Position numbers and translations under genes: made by a program
Source of the DNA: Talpa occidentalis
Taxonomy: Eukaryota > Chordata > Mammalia > Eulipotyphla > Talpidae
Direction: 5' to 3'
DNA: 64,000 nt
Assembly (NCBI RefSeq): GCF_014898055.3
Contig: NW_023601212.1
Coordinates: 39,730,329-39,794,328 of the forward strand
Part shown: positions 1-23,100 of the stretch, one piece after another
Numbering within the stretch: the stretch's first letter is position 1
How the letters are laid out: the number at the start of each line of letters is the position of its first letter
Notes under the pieces: generated by a model
What the model saw: only the letters and a program-made list of their open reading frames with translations
What the model was told of the DNA's origin: nothing
Database searches by the model: none

Positions 1-10925
<10,925 letters not shown>

Positions 10926-11385
10926 TCTTGTGTGCCCAGCGGGCGCGGTCCGTGTTGAGGGCGGCTCCGATGGTCGTGCACTCCTGAGGGGCGCTGGATG
11001 TACACGCCGGGGTCCTGCCCGGGCGGCCTCCGGCGCGGCCTCTGCAGAGGTGTCCGTGAAGGCGACGGCTCCCTCGAGGGCCGGGAACGGGCCCGAGACG
11101 GGCACGCGCGCGAGGAAAACTGGGCCCCGGGGTGGCCTGCGGGCGGCAGGGGATGGAAAGAGGGAGTGGGCGCGAGATTGGGAACGGCCCCTGCGCGGCC
11201 CCGCGGGGCCCAGGGAAGTTGGGCTTCCCAACTGAGAGCGGCGCTTTGCTTCTTGCCGCCGCCCCTTGGCCCGGCCTGTCCGGTCCCGGGTGCTCTGTCT
11301 TCTCCCCTCACCCTCCCTCCCTCCCTCCCTCTGGCCGGCGCTGCGCGCTCCGCGCTCTGGGCGGCGCAGCCGCCGCCCCCAGCCC

Positions 11386-11424
11386 TTTATAGCAGCAGCT
11401 GCCAGCGCCGGCTTCGCTTATTGG
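11386..11424 (-). promoter_or_regulatory. ELAVL3: ELAVL3 core promoter: TATA and CCAAT boxes
   Basis: On the minus strand a CTATAAAG box lies at 11393-11386, and an inverted CCAAT (ATTGG on the plus strand, 11420-11424) lies just upstream. A start site about 30 bp below the TATA box, near 11360, would give a 5' UTR of roughly 435 nt before the ATG at 10925. The start site itself is inferred. Confidence 0.6.
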
Positions 11425-12248
11425 CTGTGGCAACAGAGCCCCGCCTCCCTGGGGTGCCCGACGGCGCGGCAGGTGCAACCAAGCGAGCTCTCGCCAATAT
11501 TCCGCAACCTCAGATATCACTTCCTGGGGGCTCGGGTTGTCAGATTTGGGCCCCATTGCCCTCGCTTCTTGCCTTGGAGCTCCCTCTTGGGCAGGCTTTC
11601 TGCTCGGGAAATGCGGCAGGTTCCCCCTCCTCTGTCCAACACGGGGAGGACAAGGAGGTACCAGTGGCCCAAAATGTATCATCTTCCAAAGGTGCAGTCC
11701 ACCCAGAGTTCTGGAAAGGGATGAGGGACCAAGTTTCAATGGGCAGAGGCTAGAGTCCCCTTATTTGGAGGAACCAGGTGTCGCCTCTAAGGCCAAGGGA
11801 GGACGGTGGGGGGGGGAGGGGTGTGTGTGTGTCTGTGAGCCTAGTCTGTCTGCAGAAGGAACTGGGACTCTATGGGTTTTGAATGGGTTCTCTTCTAGGA
11901 TTCAAAAGGTGAGGCTGGCAGGGAATTCCGCACTGCTACCAAAAGGTGAAAAGGTTTGGGGCTTAGGGTTCCAGGTAAACCTTGCTAGCACCCTGCTGTC
12001 TGGGGAAACCACTGGACCTTCCCTACTCCGTAAATTTAGGGAGAGCAATTCTGGCATGTAAATGTCTTGGCTTTCCCAGTTTGTGACTGGTTCGCTTGTG
12101 GAGTCGGGCTTCCTCTCTGCTGGGATGAGGGTCGAGAGCTGCCTCTATGAAGGCGACAGGGGGGTGGTGCCGCCTCCTCTTTTGCGCCAGTGCACCTGCA
12201 CGCTATGACCGGGCGACCGCAGGCACAAGTTGCTTCTCGTAGTGAGAC

Positions 12249-12269
12249 TTCAGCACCACAGACAGCGGT
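12249..12269 (+). promoter_or_regulatory. RE1/NRSE-like REST binding site
   Basis: A 21-bp match to the REST (NRSF) site with both half-sites intact and canonically spaced: left half TTCAGCACC, right half GACAGCGG. I count about 18 of 21 positions against the consensus I remember. It lies about 0.9 kb upstream of the inferred ELAVL3 start site. REST represses neuronal genes in non-neuronal cells, which suits ELAVL3. Confidence 0.7.
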
Positions 12270-12416
12270 CCAACGGCCAGGTCGAGGGAGCTGTGGGCAG
12301 TAGAGCTAGGACCCCTAACTGGAGAACTGCAAGCCCCACTCTCTCCTACTTTCTACACGCCCTTTTAGGTTCCAGACTGAGAGTGCCATCAAACCCAGCG
12401 AGGAAAGCTAATTTGC

Positions 12417-12528
12417 CCAATCAGAGACTGTCCTGGAGAAAGCCAATTGCAGGAGATGCCTTAGAGAGTGAGCCAATGAGAGGGCGCGCAGCAGAATGCA
12501 GCCACGCTGATGGAGAGGACAGGCCAAT
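12417..12528 (+). promoter_or_regulatory. Array of four CCAAT boxes (NF-Y type)
   Basis: Four direct CCAAT pentamers lie at 12417, 12443, 12473 and 12524, each with NF-Y-like flanks such as CCAATCA or CCAATGAG. A fifth is at 12941. Clusters of same-strand CCAAT boxes are typical of CpG promoters, but no gene is assigned here. Confidence 0.55.
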
Positions 12529-12899
12529 CAAAGCAGTCCGCGCAATCTGGGCGGTGGCACTGCTGGTCCCCGGGTGGCCCCTCGTGGTTTGCCGGGGCAA
12601 CGTGTTTGTCCACCCTGGGGAACCTAAGCGATGGCTTGTTCATCCCGTTCTTCCTTGCAGCTCCCGTTGGATCGGGAACTGCCGGTCCTGGGAGGGAGCT
12701 ACTCCTGGGCGCAAAGACCCAGCTGCGGTTCCCATGGAAACCACTAGGCACCAGCAGTGCGGGGAAAGCTAAGGGGACTGAGTGAGGGATTGGGTGGCGG
12801 GTCTCGCTGGGGCTGCCCTAGCGGCCAGACTCGCGCATTTTCGCCGACTATTCCATTCCTAACTGGGGTAGCTCCAGTCTGAAGCGTAAAAAAAAGGCC

Positions 12900-13110
12900 T
12901 AGCTGTGACCCCGCCCCAAGTTGGTGAGGAGACGACGGGGCCAATCTACGCGTGGAGCTACAGGGCTCCCCGGGGCACGTGCCCGGACTCTCGGCTGTGG
13001 TCCCTGGAGTCACGTGGTTGCGGCCACCAGGGCTCACGCGGCTTGCGCGCCACCTGGCGGCCGCAAGGCCTGGCATCGCTCTCCGCCCCTCTCCCTGGCG
13101 GCCCGCAAGA
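12900..13110. promoter_or_regulatory. GC-rich promoter-like patch with two CACGTG E-boxes
   Basis: GC-rich stretch with a CCAAT box (12941), CACGTG at 12976-12981 and at 13011-13016, and several CpG and GCGC sites. It may be a minor or divergent promoter, or an enhancer of ELAVL3. No matching transcript can be seen from sequence. Confidence 0.4.
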
Positions 13111-13239
13111 GGTGTTCTCAGCGTCCTTCTACAGGAAACGGGGCCAGCTCCCGTCCTCGCCGTGGTGCCAGTTCCAGGAACATGCTGAGCCCGTGCTACA
13201 TCGGGGCTTTGGCACGACTTTTCCTTCGGCCTGAGATTT

Positions 13240-13460
13240 GCCTCCCTCAGCTTTCTTCAAGGTACCTCTTTGTCATTCTGGCACAAAAATGCCACCTCCT
13301 CAGGGAGGCCTTCCCTGACTACCCATCTAAGCAGCACCCGCAGTATCGAATATATTACTCTTTTTGCACAGCACTTATCACAGCTGTAGATGTCTTACTC
13401 ACGGGGTTACTAAACATCTCAACTGGTCCAAGCTCTCTGAGGGTAGGTAATGAGTGTTTC
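13240..13460. repeat. L2 3' fragment
   Basis: TCAGGGAGGCCTTCCCTGAC followed by GCACAGCACTTATCACAG, standard L2 wording. Confidence 0.65.
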
Positions 13461-13962
13461 ACGAGGGATTAAGAGAGGGCATTGGGATCCTGAGTCCTGG
13501 GAAATGCCCAGTGGCCTCTTGGGCCCCCAACCTCCCATCCCTGACCCTGTGAGAGAAGGGGGTGTTTGCAGCTGCCAAGGCAATGCCAAAACTGACAGGA
13601 AAGGATGCTGCCTGGCTTGTAGGGGCATCCCCTCCCCCCCAGCTTAGGAAGGGGCCAAGTTGCAGATAAAGGGTCCCAGGTCTTCCCCTCCCCGCCCCAA
13701 TCATTCAGGCCTAGGGGAAGGGCATCTCCTTTCCTGATCTTTAATATTGCTCTGCTCTCTTGACACAGTTCCAGCAGCGCTGCCCCAGGTGTCAGTTCCA
13801 CAGAAAGGGCGGGTAAGGGGGGGAACCTGCCCTGAGGTGGGGTAAGGGCGCCTACTTCCCACCAGTGGTTCCAGCGGGCCGCCATAGCTGTCCCAGACTT
13901 GGTAGGCTTGGGCTTGGTGTCCAAGCAGACGAATAAATAGGGGTGGTCAGTGGTCTGGTGGG

Positions 13963-14140
13963 TCAGGCAGGCTTGTGGTCTGGGTGGCTTTTCAGCGTGT
14001 GGAACTTGACGCTGTCCAGCTTCTCAAAGCGCTTCCCGCAGCGCTCACAAGTGAAGTTGTACTGCACCTCTGCTGTGTGCTTCTTCATGTGCCAGTTGAG
14101 TGATGCACGTTGTCGGCATTGGTAGCCACAGATCTCACAT
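13963..14140 (-). CDS. ZNF653: ZNF653 last exon (fingers 4 and 5, stop)
   Basis: Encodes [21 protein letters not shown] and [10 protein letters not shown]...HTLKSH, ending SHPDHKPA and stop TGA at 13965-13963. The Gln codon is split as CA|A across the intron. The 3' UTR continues to lower coordinates. Confidence 0.95.
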
Positions 14141-17100
14141 CTGTGGGGAGCAGTAGGTGGCACCAGGGTAGGAGGGAGGGCAGGGTCAGAGTGGGAGGGG
14201 CACCTAGGAGGGGGCAGGCGCTATCTGGGGTGGGAGCACTCTTGGAATTGGGTAAAGGAGACTCCTGGGGTGGAGCCTGCCCAAGGGATCTGTCCTCTGA
14301 GGCTCCAGGCCAGGATCCCCTCCCTCCCAAACCCTCTTGGGAAGTCAGGCACTTACTGCAGGGGTGTCTCGCCAGTATGCGTTCGCCGGTGTACCTCCAG
14401 ATGGTTCTTCCTCTTGAAGGACTTCCCACAGGTTTCACAGGTAAATTCACGGACACCTGGAAGAGAAGGAGGGGTGGAGGCTGAGGACACTGCTTTAGGA
14501 GGGAGAGGTGGGGTTACTGATGCAATGCAGACACCAGATTAGAGTCTTGCAGACCCCTAGGAGCAGGTGGCCCAAACACCACAACCTCAGCTAATATGAA
14601 GGGCGGTTCAAAGCCTGGCATGAGATTTGGGGAGCTGGAATTTGAGTTTGGGTTCCTGAAGGACGTAGGTGCAAACTGTCAAGATAGGTCTGAATTGGTC
14701 CCCAATACTTGGTGCAATTTCACATAAAATCCTTAAGTTTCCACCTCTCAAAAAAAATCTTTAGCCATATCCTCCTGCTGGACACAGGTATCAGCTTCCT
14801 CTTTTAAGTCAAGGAGCTGGGAGCAGAAGAAACATGGGTGGCTCTCTCCCAAGCCCACACCCACACCCTGTCCATCTAGGGCGGTTTTAATGTGCCTCCT
14901 CTGCCTTGGCTTTGAGAGGGGCTGTCATGTGTCTGGGACTGGGTGTCCAGACTTCACCCTGACTGCCCCAGCCTTGGTTCCCAGGCCTGTGACCCTGGGC
15001 CCTCGCTGGCAATGCCAGTCCCATGCTGCTCCTGACCTGAGTGGATGATCATGTGCCGTCGCAGGTGGTTGGATAAATAGAACTTCTTGCCACAGCCAGG
15101 GTGAGGGCACACTTTGGTCTTCCCTTTTCGATGCACGAGGTTGACATGGTTCTGAGGGTAAGAGGGGCAGGAGTGGGGCTGTATGTGCTGTGGACCCACT
15201 CAAGGGCTTTACAGGCCAGGGACACATCCCAGGACAGCTGGGAGGCAGAAAATGAGGTGCCCTTGCTCTTGGGAGGGACTCCCCAGCTCCCAGCTGGGAC
15301 CCAGGGGTACAACTGGGATCAAGCAGCACTTGATTGAGCACCTACTATAGCAGGGTTGGGGTATCTGACAACTCTGTTATCACCCTGTGAAGGGGTCAGT
15401 CATTAGCCCAGTTTAGAGATGGGGACATGGAAGTTCCCGAGGCTCAGTGGCTTGGTGTGTCTCATAGGTGGGGTAGGAGAATGCTTGGGATTGGATTCCA
15501 TGGCTGTCAGCCTCAGAGCAGCTTTTTGCCACATGGCTATCATCCTCAGGGTCTGGAGAGGGTCATTTAGTCATTTGTTCTCTTCCCCTTTTATTCATTA
15601 ACTTATTGAGCATTGTGCCAGGGCCCAGCACTAGTCTGGGGCCCTCAATACATGCTTAATAAAAACATGACTTGGCAAGTTCAAAGGACTCCTGGTGCCA
15701 TCTCCTGTGCCCAGTACAGGGATGACAAGACCCTATCTTTGCCCTTGGGGACCCACCATCCTCTAGTCTACCCCTAGTGGAGGGGCTTCCTGAGTTGAGT
15801 ACCTGGTCCAGAAAAGATTGTGTGGGGAGCCACCTTGGGTGTGCTAAGGTCTGGTTGGTTGGGAGGGCAGTTAGGTGACGCCTGTCTCCCTGTGGCTGAG
15901 GCAGGATTTGGGAGAAGGTGCTGAGGTAGACTGGGGTCAAGGGGACACTTGGAAGGCATGCCAGGCAGTGCTTGGCATGATTGGATGGGGCCCTCCATGA
16001 GCCACCAGGCTCAGACACTTGTCACAGGTAGCCAGACGCACAAGCAGGCCTGCCTTGCCCACTGGGGTGCTGGCCTCACCTGGAAACTGCTGAGGGCCAC
16101 ATAGACCTGGCTGCAGCCCTCGTAGGGACAGTGGAACATCTCAAGCAGGCCATCAGCGTCCATCACCCTCGATCGCTTGCTTCGCCGCCTCCTGGAGGGG
16201 AAGGGGCCCGTGGCGTTGGGGCTGTCACACTAGGCAGATGCCTGTGGACTGTTTGTTAACCCCACCCCCATCTGCCCTGGCACCCACTTCTCCGGCTCCT
16301 TGGGGATCTCGTAGATGATGGCTGACATGTCGTTACCATCCAGCTCCTCCCCATTGGCCAAGGTCTCAGGCTCAGTGCTCTCAGGCACCATTGCCGTCAG
16401 CTCTGCCAGCTCTGGGGCCACCGCCTCCTCCTTTTCCTCCTTCTTGAGCATGTACAGGTCCTCCTTCTCTACGGGGCAGGGACACAGGGTGGGTGTCCGT
16501 GGGGGTTTCCAGGGCCATGCCTTGCCCTCCCTCCATCCCAGGTCCCACTCCAGCCCCTGCCAGAGGTCACAGTAGCCCCCCAGGATCAGCACGACCCTCC
16601 AGACCTTTCTTGGTCTCGATGCCTGCCATGGTGGTGGGGTCCATGGTGCTGGGCTGGCTGCCCTCAGGCTCTGTCTGGGTGTAGGCTGCCACGCCCTCCA
16701 TCATGGTGCAGGGTACCTCGTTGCCCAGGCCACTGCTGGGGGCACCACTGCCTGCTGCCATGTTGAGGTGGATGCCCTCGGCTGTGAGAGCATCATAACC
16801 AGGGCCCGCAATGATGATCACCTGTGAGCCAGGCACCATGCCTGGCATGGGACAGCTGGCCACCACCTCGCCCAGTGCTTCCTGGGGCATGTTTTCAAAC
16901 AGAGTGCTGGAGCCGGGGCCCACTTGCACAGGTACTGGCACACACACCACTGTCTCTAGGGCTTCAGGCCCACTGCCCACTGAGTTGGGGCAGAGTGGGG
17001 TGCCCTGCTCCGCCAGACTTTCCACGTGGTGGACATCAAATGGTATGTGCATGCCCTCCTGAGTGATAAGCCCGCTGCTGCCTGCTGGGCTGGTGGGGGT

Positions 17101-20100
17101 AACTGCTGCTGCTGCTGCTGCCACTGTCACCTTAGCTGACTGGCCATCAGAGGGCTCTTCAGAGTCCGAGCCGGAACCAGAGCTGGATGAGTCGGAGCTG
17201 CCGGCCACCAGGCCATTGCCCACTGTGGTGACAGAGGAAAGGGGATGGTTATGATAGTGGTGGCAGCAGCTGGTATTTGTCGAAGAGCCCACCAGGGGCT
17301 GGGAGGTACGACCCCCATTGATATCACAAACAGCATTCATTTCTCAGCCCCCACCCACTCTGATGTCCTCCTTTTCTCAGAGGTCTCAGCCTCTGGACCC
17401 ACACTCTGGTTTCCTGGGTCTCCCTCATGGCTCTTTCTTAGCTTCTTTTGCTCTTAGGGCTTGGAAGGCTCCCCGGGGCTGTAGTGAGCTACTCACCCCA
17501 GGGTCTTGGCCAGCCCTTGTATGTCAACTACCCCGATTCTTGACATCAGCAAATGTTGGATAATTCAATTCAGTTCAGTTCAGATCCCCCACATCGGATG
17601 CCAGCCACATCTCCGAGGCTACTTGTACATGTGGCTATAAATTGGGGGTGCCCAAAACTCCCTCCTCAGGGTCAAATAATTTGCTAGAACAACTCACAGG
17701 AGCCAAGAAAGTGCTCTAATTCCAATTACAGTTTTATTATAAAGGATATAACTCAGCAAAAGTCAGATGGGAAATATAGAGGTAAGGTATGGGAGTGGGG
17801 TGTACAGCTACCATGCCTTGTCCACCCCCCCAATACTGTTTCACCAGCCCTGAAACACATGGCATCTCACTGTTCAAGAATTTATATGACTCATGCTCTA
17901 GTCCCATCTGCTTCCTTGACCACCTTATCGCAAAAAAGCAGCTTTCTTTCCATTTCTTTTATCTCCACCCCAAATACTACCTTCCAGTGTACTTGATATC
18001 TTATCTTGTTTACTGCCTACTCCCTTTATAGATCATAAACTCCATAAGGATAGGGGTCCCTATGCACAGCCCCCAGTGCACAGGAGGCTGACTGGTATAC
18101 AGTGAGCACACACTTGCAATGACTCAAACCAAGGCCATGATGGTCACACCTCGTCCAGGTGTTTGGTGCAAATATCTACACACAGTGTGGTACAGGGGAC
18201 AGGAAAAATGAATGATGATCCCTTAAGTTACATACTTGTGACCCAGCTGGGACACACTGTCTGGAGATTAAGTGTCCTACACCCCCAGAGGATCTGGAGC
18301 CAGACTGCCTCAGGTGGGGGGCCCTGGTGCCCACTCTTCTAGTTGTGTGAGCACAGCTTATATGAGCTATCTGTGGGGAATAACATGGGACCTATCTCAG
18401 GGGATGTTTGCAATATTTAATGAGTAGAGGTATTTATAAGGTATTTAACAAGGCTCAGGACACCACCAATTTTCAGAAAGCACCCTGTCAATGTTTCCTG
18501 TTCTTATAAATTATCATAATGCCCTATCCCTGACTCAGGGTACTGGGGTGGCAGCAGAGGTGGGATGGGGAGGGTTGGCTCCTCCTCCTAACATCTTGTC
18601 ATCTGCAGAGTGGGTTGAGCCTCCTGACTCCATCCTGAGGAAGGTGGCAGTCAGCTAGTGAGTTGGGAACATAGCTGTGGTATTGATGTGGGTCCCTGCT
18701 TGCAGGGTCCAGCTGTAAGATTACAGTGGACTTCACTCCAGATGATAAGAATGCTAACAACAAAAGCTGTACACCCAGAGTCCCTGCAGGAGGTGCATCA
18801 CTGTGAAAGGCAGCAGTGCTGCTCCAGGAAAAGAATTGGTAAGGGTGCTGCCTGGGAAGAGGGCAAGGATAAGGACAAGTCACTCCCTCCCAGGCCCCCA
18901 GTGCTCACAACAGACTGGGCTAACTGATTCCAGTGCTCATCACAGAGAGCCCAGGTCCAGCAGCCATTATTGTCAAAGTTGCTTTGGGGTGTAAGGGGGG
19001 CTCCTCTGGGTGCTACCCCCATCCAGACTGATGCATCGCCAGAAGAATCAGTCATGTTACTTCCAGGGTATTAGGTTCTAGTATATGGTGGCACGTGGAC
19101 TGGGGCACAGGGCAGGATGGCTGGGAGCCTGGTGACTCATCATGGGTTGCCCTTTGGCCAGGGTGCCTACCCGGAACACTTCTCACCCACGGCTTCCCCT
19201 AGGCCAGCTGGGATGCCACCTGCTTCAAGATGCCTGCCAACTCAGTTTCAGCCCCTGTGAGTGACCCCACCCTCAGCCCTGGCAGGACACCTGGCAGCAT
19301 GCCCCACACTTTTTTTTCCAGGCTGATGCCAAGTGTCTGAGGTGGGCAGGCAGCCCCTCACCACCTACAGTGTCACTTCTGCTACCCCAGCAGGGCCAAC
19401 TGGGCCTTAGTAACTGATTCCCTTCCAGTGCTCAGCAGGCAGCCAGCCTATGTGTGTGACCAACATGGTATAGGAAGAGAGGGGCAGGCACAGTGAGAGA
19501 TGGGGAGGGCAGGATGACGCAGGGGAAAGGGAAGATAAGGAAAGAGAGGGAGATGGAAAAGGAACAATTGAAGGGGGACTAGGAGATAGAGGGGGAGGCA
19601 GGGTAGAGGGAGGAGACAGAAGAGAGAGGGACAGAGAGGAAGAAACACAGAAAACAAATGAGATAGGGAGGGGTCGTGACAGAGCTCAAGAGCAGAGAAT
19701 GGGAGAAAGGAGAACCAGAAGGAAAGAGCAAAGAAAGCTAGGAGAGACAGAGGAAGAGAGAATGGAATGGGAGAGAAAGACCCAGAACCAAGAATGGAGG
19801 ATGCAAACCTGCTGAGCCAGGTTTCCAGACCTTAGCCCAACTCAGCCTGTCACTGGCTTTGTCAAGATGGGCAAATCACTCAGTGCTTCACCTGTCCCTC
19901 CATAAAATGCAACGGCCTCCATTTCTGGCCTGAAGCCAGTGCCCATGCCATTCTAGTCACTGTGATGTTTGCAATACTGGTCTAAGATTGGTAAGGTCCA
20001 GGAGGCAGGGAGCCCAGGCCAACTCATCTGACACCCGAGGCCCCTGTGTGCCCTCACCCAGAGGACTCACCTTTGTCACTGTCTGGGTCTGAGTCGCTGA

Positions 20101-23100
20101 GTGGCTTCAATGGTGAATGCAGATCTTGGAAATAGCGGTGACCAGCCTCGCACTGCCACACTGCTGTGGTGTATAGGCCAAAGGTGGGGTCCAGCTCAGC
20201 AAGGTGTGGCTCATAGGGGCAGCGGTGCTTATGGTCCTCATACCAGATCACCACATTCTTCAGGCAGTTCACGTTGCGCCGCCGCCCTGCACACAGGTCA
20301 GGCAAGTGTGTTGGGCAGTGTTTGGTCCCCAGGGCAGCCATCCTGGCCTTATGGCTCCTGGAGCTTGAGGCACTCGCCTGAGTTCTGTCCAGGGGAAGCA
20401 ACTGAGACTCAGATTGGTGAGATGCACCCTACAGATAGAGATGCCTCGCTGGCTGGCAGAGTTAGGTCAAACCCGGGAACACAGTAGGTGTATAATAGTT
20501 GTTGGCTGCTTATTATTCAAATCATCCTCTTCAACATCTCTGGCCTGAACCAGCTCAGTCCCTTGGCCCTAGTGTCCCTGCTAGCCTCCTTTGTCCCCCA
20601 TAGTTTATGCTTCCTACAATCTATCCCCTCAGGGCTGACAGAGGGCACCTGTACACACCTGAGTTTGGTTACATCTCTGTTCAGAATCTACCAAGGCTCC
20701 CACCTCACTGAAGGTAAAAGCCTAAGTTCTCCCTGAGAACTTGTGGGTCCATAAGGCCCCTGTGTTCTGCCAGATCACCTGTCACCTTCACCTCTGTTCT
20801 TCCCCTTAATCAGTCCACTTCAGCCACTTGGTTTCTTCCTGTTGGTCTTGTCTCTGGGCCTTTACACAGCCACTCCAGTCTTCCCTTCACTTGTCTTTCC
20901 TGTAGTCAGCCACCACCTGCTTCCCTCAGTCACTCTAGCTGATATGACTTGCTATCTGTTTTCCCCAGGTGGCATCTAGATACTGTCTGTGGTATTTGTT
21001 TCCATGTTTCTTGTCTGTCTCCCCACTAGAATGGCAGGAATGTTTATCTGGGCTGCCCCTATATCCCTGGTGCTACCCAGGGCCTGGAACAGAGTAGGTG
21101 CTCAGTGAATGTTTGCTAGATGAGCGAATGTTGTCAGGTGAAGTCAGACAGCCTGGGTTCAAATCCTAGATCTGCCACTTCCTAGCTGGGTGGTTCCAGA
21201 CAAGTGACTTGGTTTCTCTGAACTTTACCTGCCCCTTACGGTTAAGGTAGAAGAAAGATCCTTATTCTCTGAGAGCTGCCAGGTAGAAAAGAGGGAATGA
21301 ATACACTGGAGGCACAGAATGGGGCTGGAGACACTATACCAAAATGACATCTGTGAAATGCATGAAGACCCTGGTCCTGTGGCTGAGTGGGAGGAAAGTG
21401 TGCCCCTGATCTTCTAGGCTGAGGGGTGGGAAGGGGCCCAGGAATGGTCCTCAGGCCTAGGTGCCCAGGATTTCCAATCTAGTGATGACCATGGCACAAC
21501 AGAAACACCAGCAGCCACCTCTTCAGCCTTCTTATCTCACTCTCTGTCCCTCTGGGATTTGGGGATCACAGAGTTAGCTTGGTTCATGCCTCTAAGAACT
21601 GTGAGAAAGGGAACACTGAAGAGCACAGTCAAGAGCACAGTTCTAGAGCTCAGAGGTCATGGCCTGAGTGAAATAGGCAGGAGGGAGGTGCTCCAGGTCT
21701 CTACTGTGACTGCCAGATCAGCTCCCCTCTAGCCTGGCACCTGAAATGTCCGGTTGCCTCTTCTGACTTCCATGCTCCAGACAGGAATGTAAACCACTGG
21801 AACTGGCCCTTTCACCTTCCAGCTGTGAAGCCTGGGGAAGGGAGGCAACCCTGGGCCTAGTATCTTTCTGTGTGAGAGGGGATGATGAGAGCACCCCACA
21901 GGACACAGGTTTATCCCACCAACTTTCCCCACCATGTGCCTTCTCCTATGTGTCCTGTCTATCCACAAGGAGGGCTGGGCCTGTCTCGTCTCACACAGCA
22001 TCCCATACAAATGATCCCTGTGATAACCAGCAATCCAGGGAACAAACGTCAGAGTCACTTACTCTGACAGAAGCCCCTCCCCTTCCCCTGGCTGCAGTTC
22101 CACTTACTTTTCTTCCGCTTTGGCTTTTTGGGGACTTGCTCCCAAGGCTTCCTGTAACAGAGAGGCAGTGAGGAATAATGAGATAATGCAGCAGCTCCAC
22201 CTATTGCTCCCCCTGCTCCTGGGCTGTTTTAGCTTCTATTTCCTGGACTATTTCCTTCTATTTCCAGCACTTTACTTGGGTTCTCTCCTCCACTGAAACC
22301 AGCCCTTGTAGTATTATCACCCACCTCCCACAGGGGAAGACTGAGGCTAAGAGGGGTGAGGTCACCCATGGCCAGAGAGTGGAGAGGTCAGAGGAGGGAT
22401 CTGGAAAGTCAGTGTAATATAGAGAATCCTGAGATTCCCACCGTTAGGGGCACACACCCTGTAAACCCTTCCTCCATGAGTAGGGCACATCTGTGACTAA
22501 GATGGTATACCTCTGTGACTAGGTGACTAATATTTAATCAAGAGGGAATTGCTGACATAGGCCTGGCCTAATCAAGGGACTCTGTCACTGAGCTTGGTCC
22601 CTGCTGAAGTCAGAAACCAGAGGGCCTATGCTGAGGTCAGGACATGATAGTGGCACCTGGTCCCACAGCAACAGGGAAACAGATTCTGCCAACACTTCAA
22701 GGAGGTCTGGAAGCAGACCTTCCCCAGTTCAGAAAAAAATGCAGCTGGCTGATACCTTGACTCACCTCATCAGACCCTCCGTGGAGAACCAAGGTACAGT
22801 GTGCCAAACTCCGGACCCACAGAAACGTGTAGTATTCAGGCACGTTTTGTCACCATGCTTCTTGATCTGCCCACCCCATTCTGACTGCTTCTCTGTCCCT
22901 CCTCTTCTATGTCATAGTAGCAAGCTCTTCCCAGAGCTCTTCCTCTTCTCCTGGGATAGTGTCCCTGCCTTCCTGTGCCTCAATTTCCCCATCTGCAGCA
23001 TGGGATCATAATAGTGCCTTCCACATTGGGTTGGCATGAAATTATGTGCATTGCAGGGAGCTTGGTGCAGCCATCGGCACTTAGAAATCACTCGGCAAGT

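Larger units (their letters stand above)
11481..13735. other. Intergenic region between ELAVL3 and ZNF653
   Basis: Holds the RE1-like site, the CCAAT array, a GC-rich promoter-like patch and an L2 fragment near 13240-13460. I see no supported coding exon. The open frames at 11537-12061 and 12230-12772 have no domain or recognisable composition. Confidence 0.7.

Noticed and set aside
10998..11753. 251-codon plus-strand open frame over the ELAVL3 CpG island
   Set aside because: GC-rich sequence has few stops. The frame overlaps the TATA box and 5' UTR of ELAVL3, has low-complexity Pro/Arg/Gly composition and no domain; similar frames occur on both strands.
12230..12772. 180-codon frame in the ELAVL3-ZNF653 gap
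   Set aside because: No recognisable domain, no splice or promoter logic that fits it, and it contains the RE1 site and CCAAT array.
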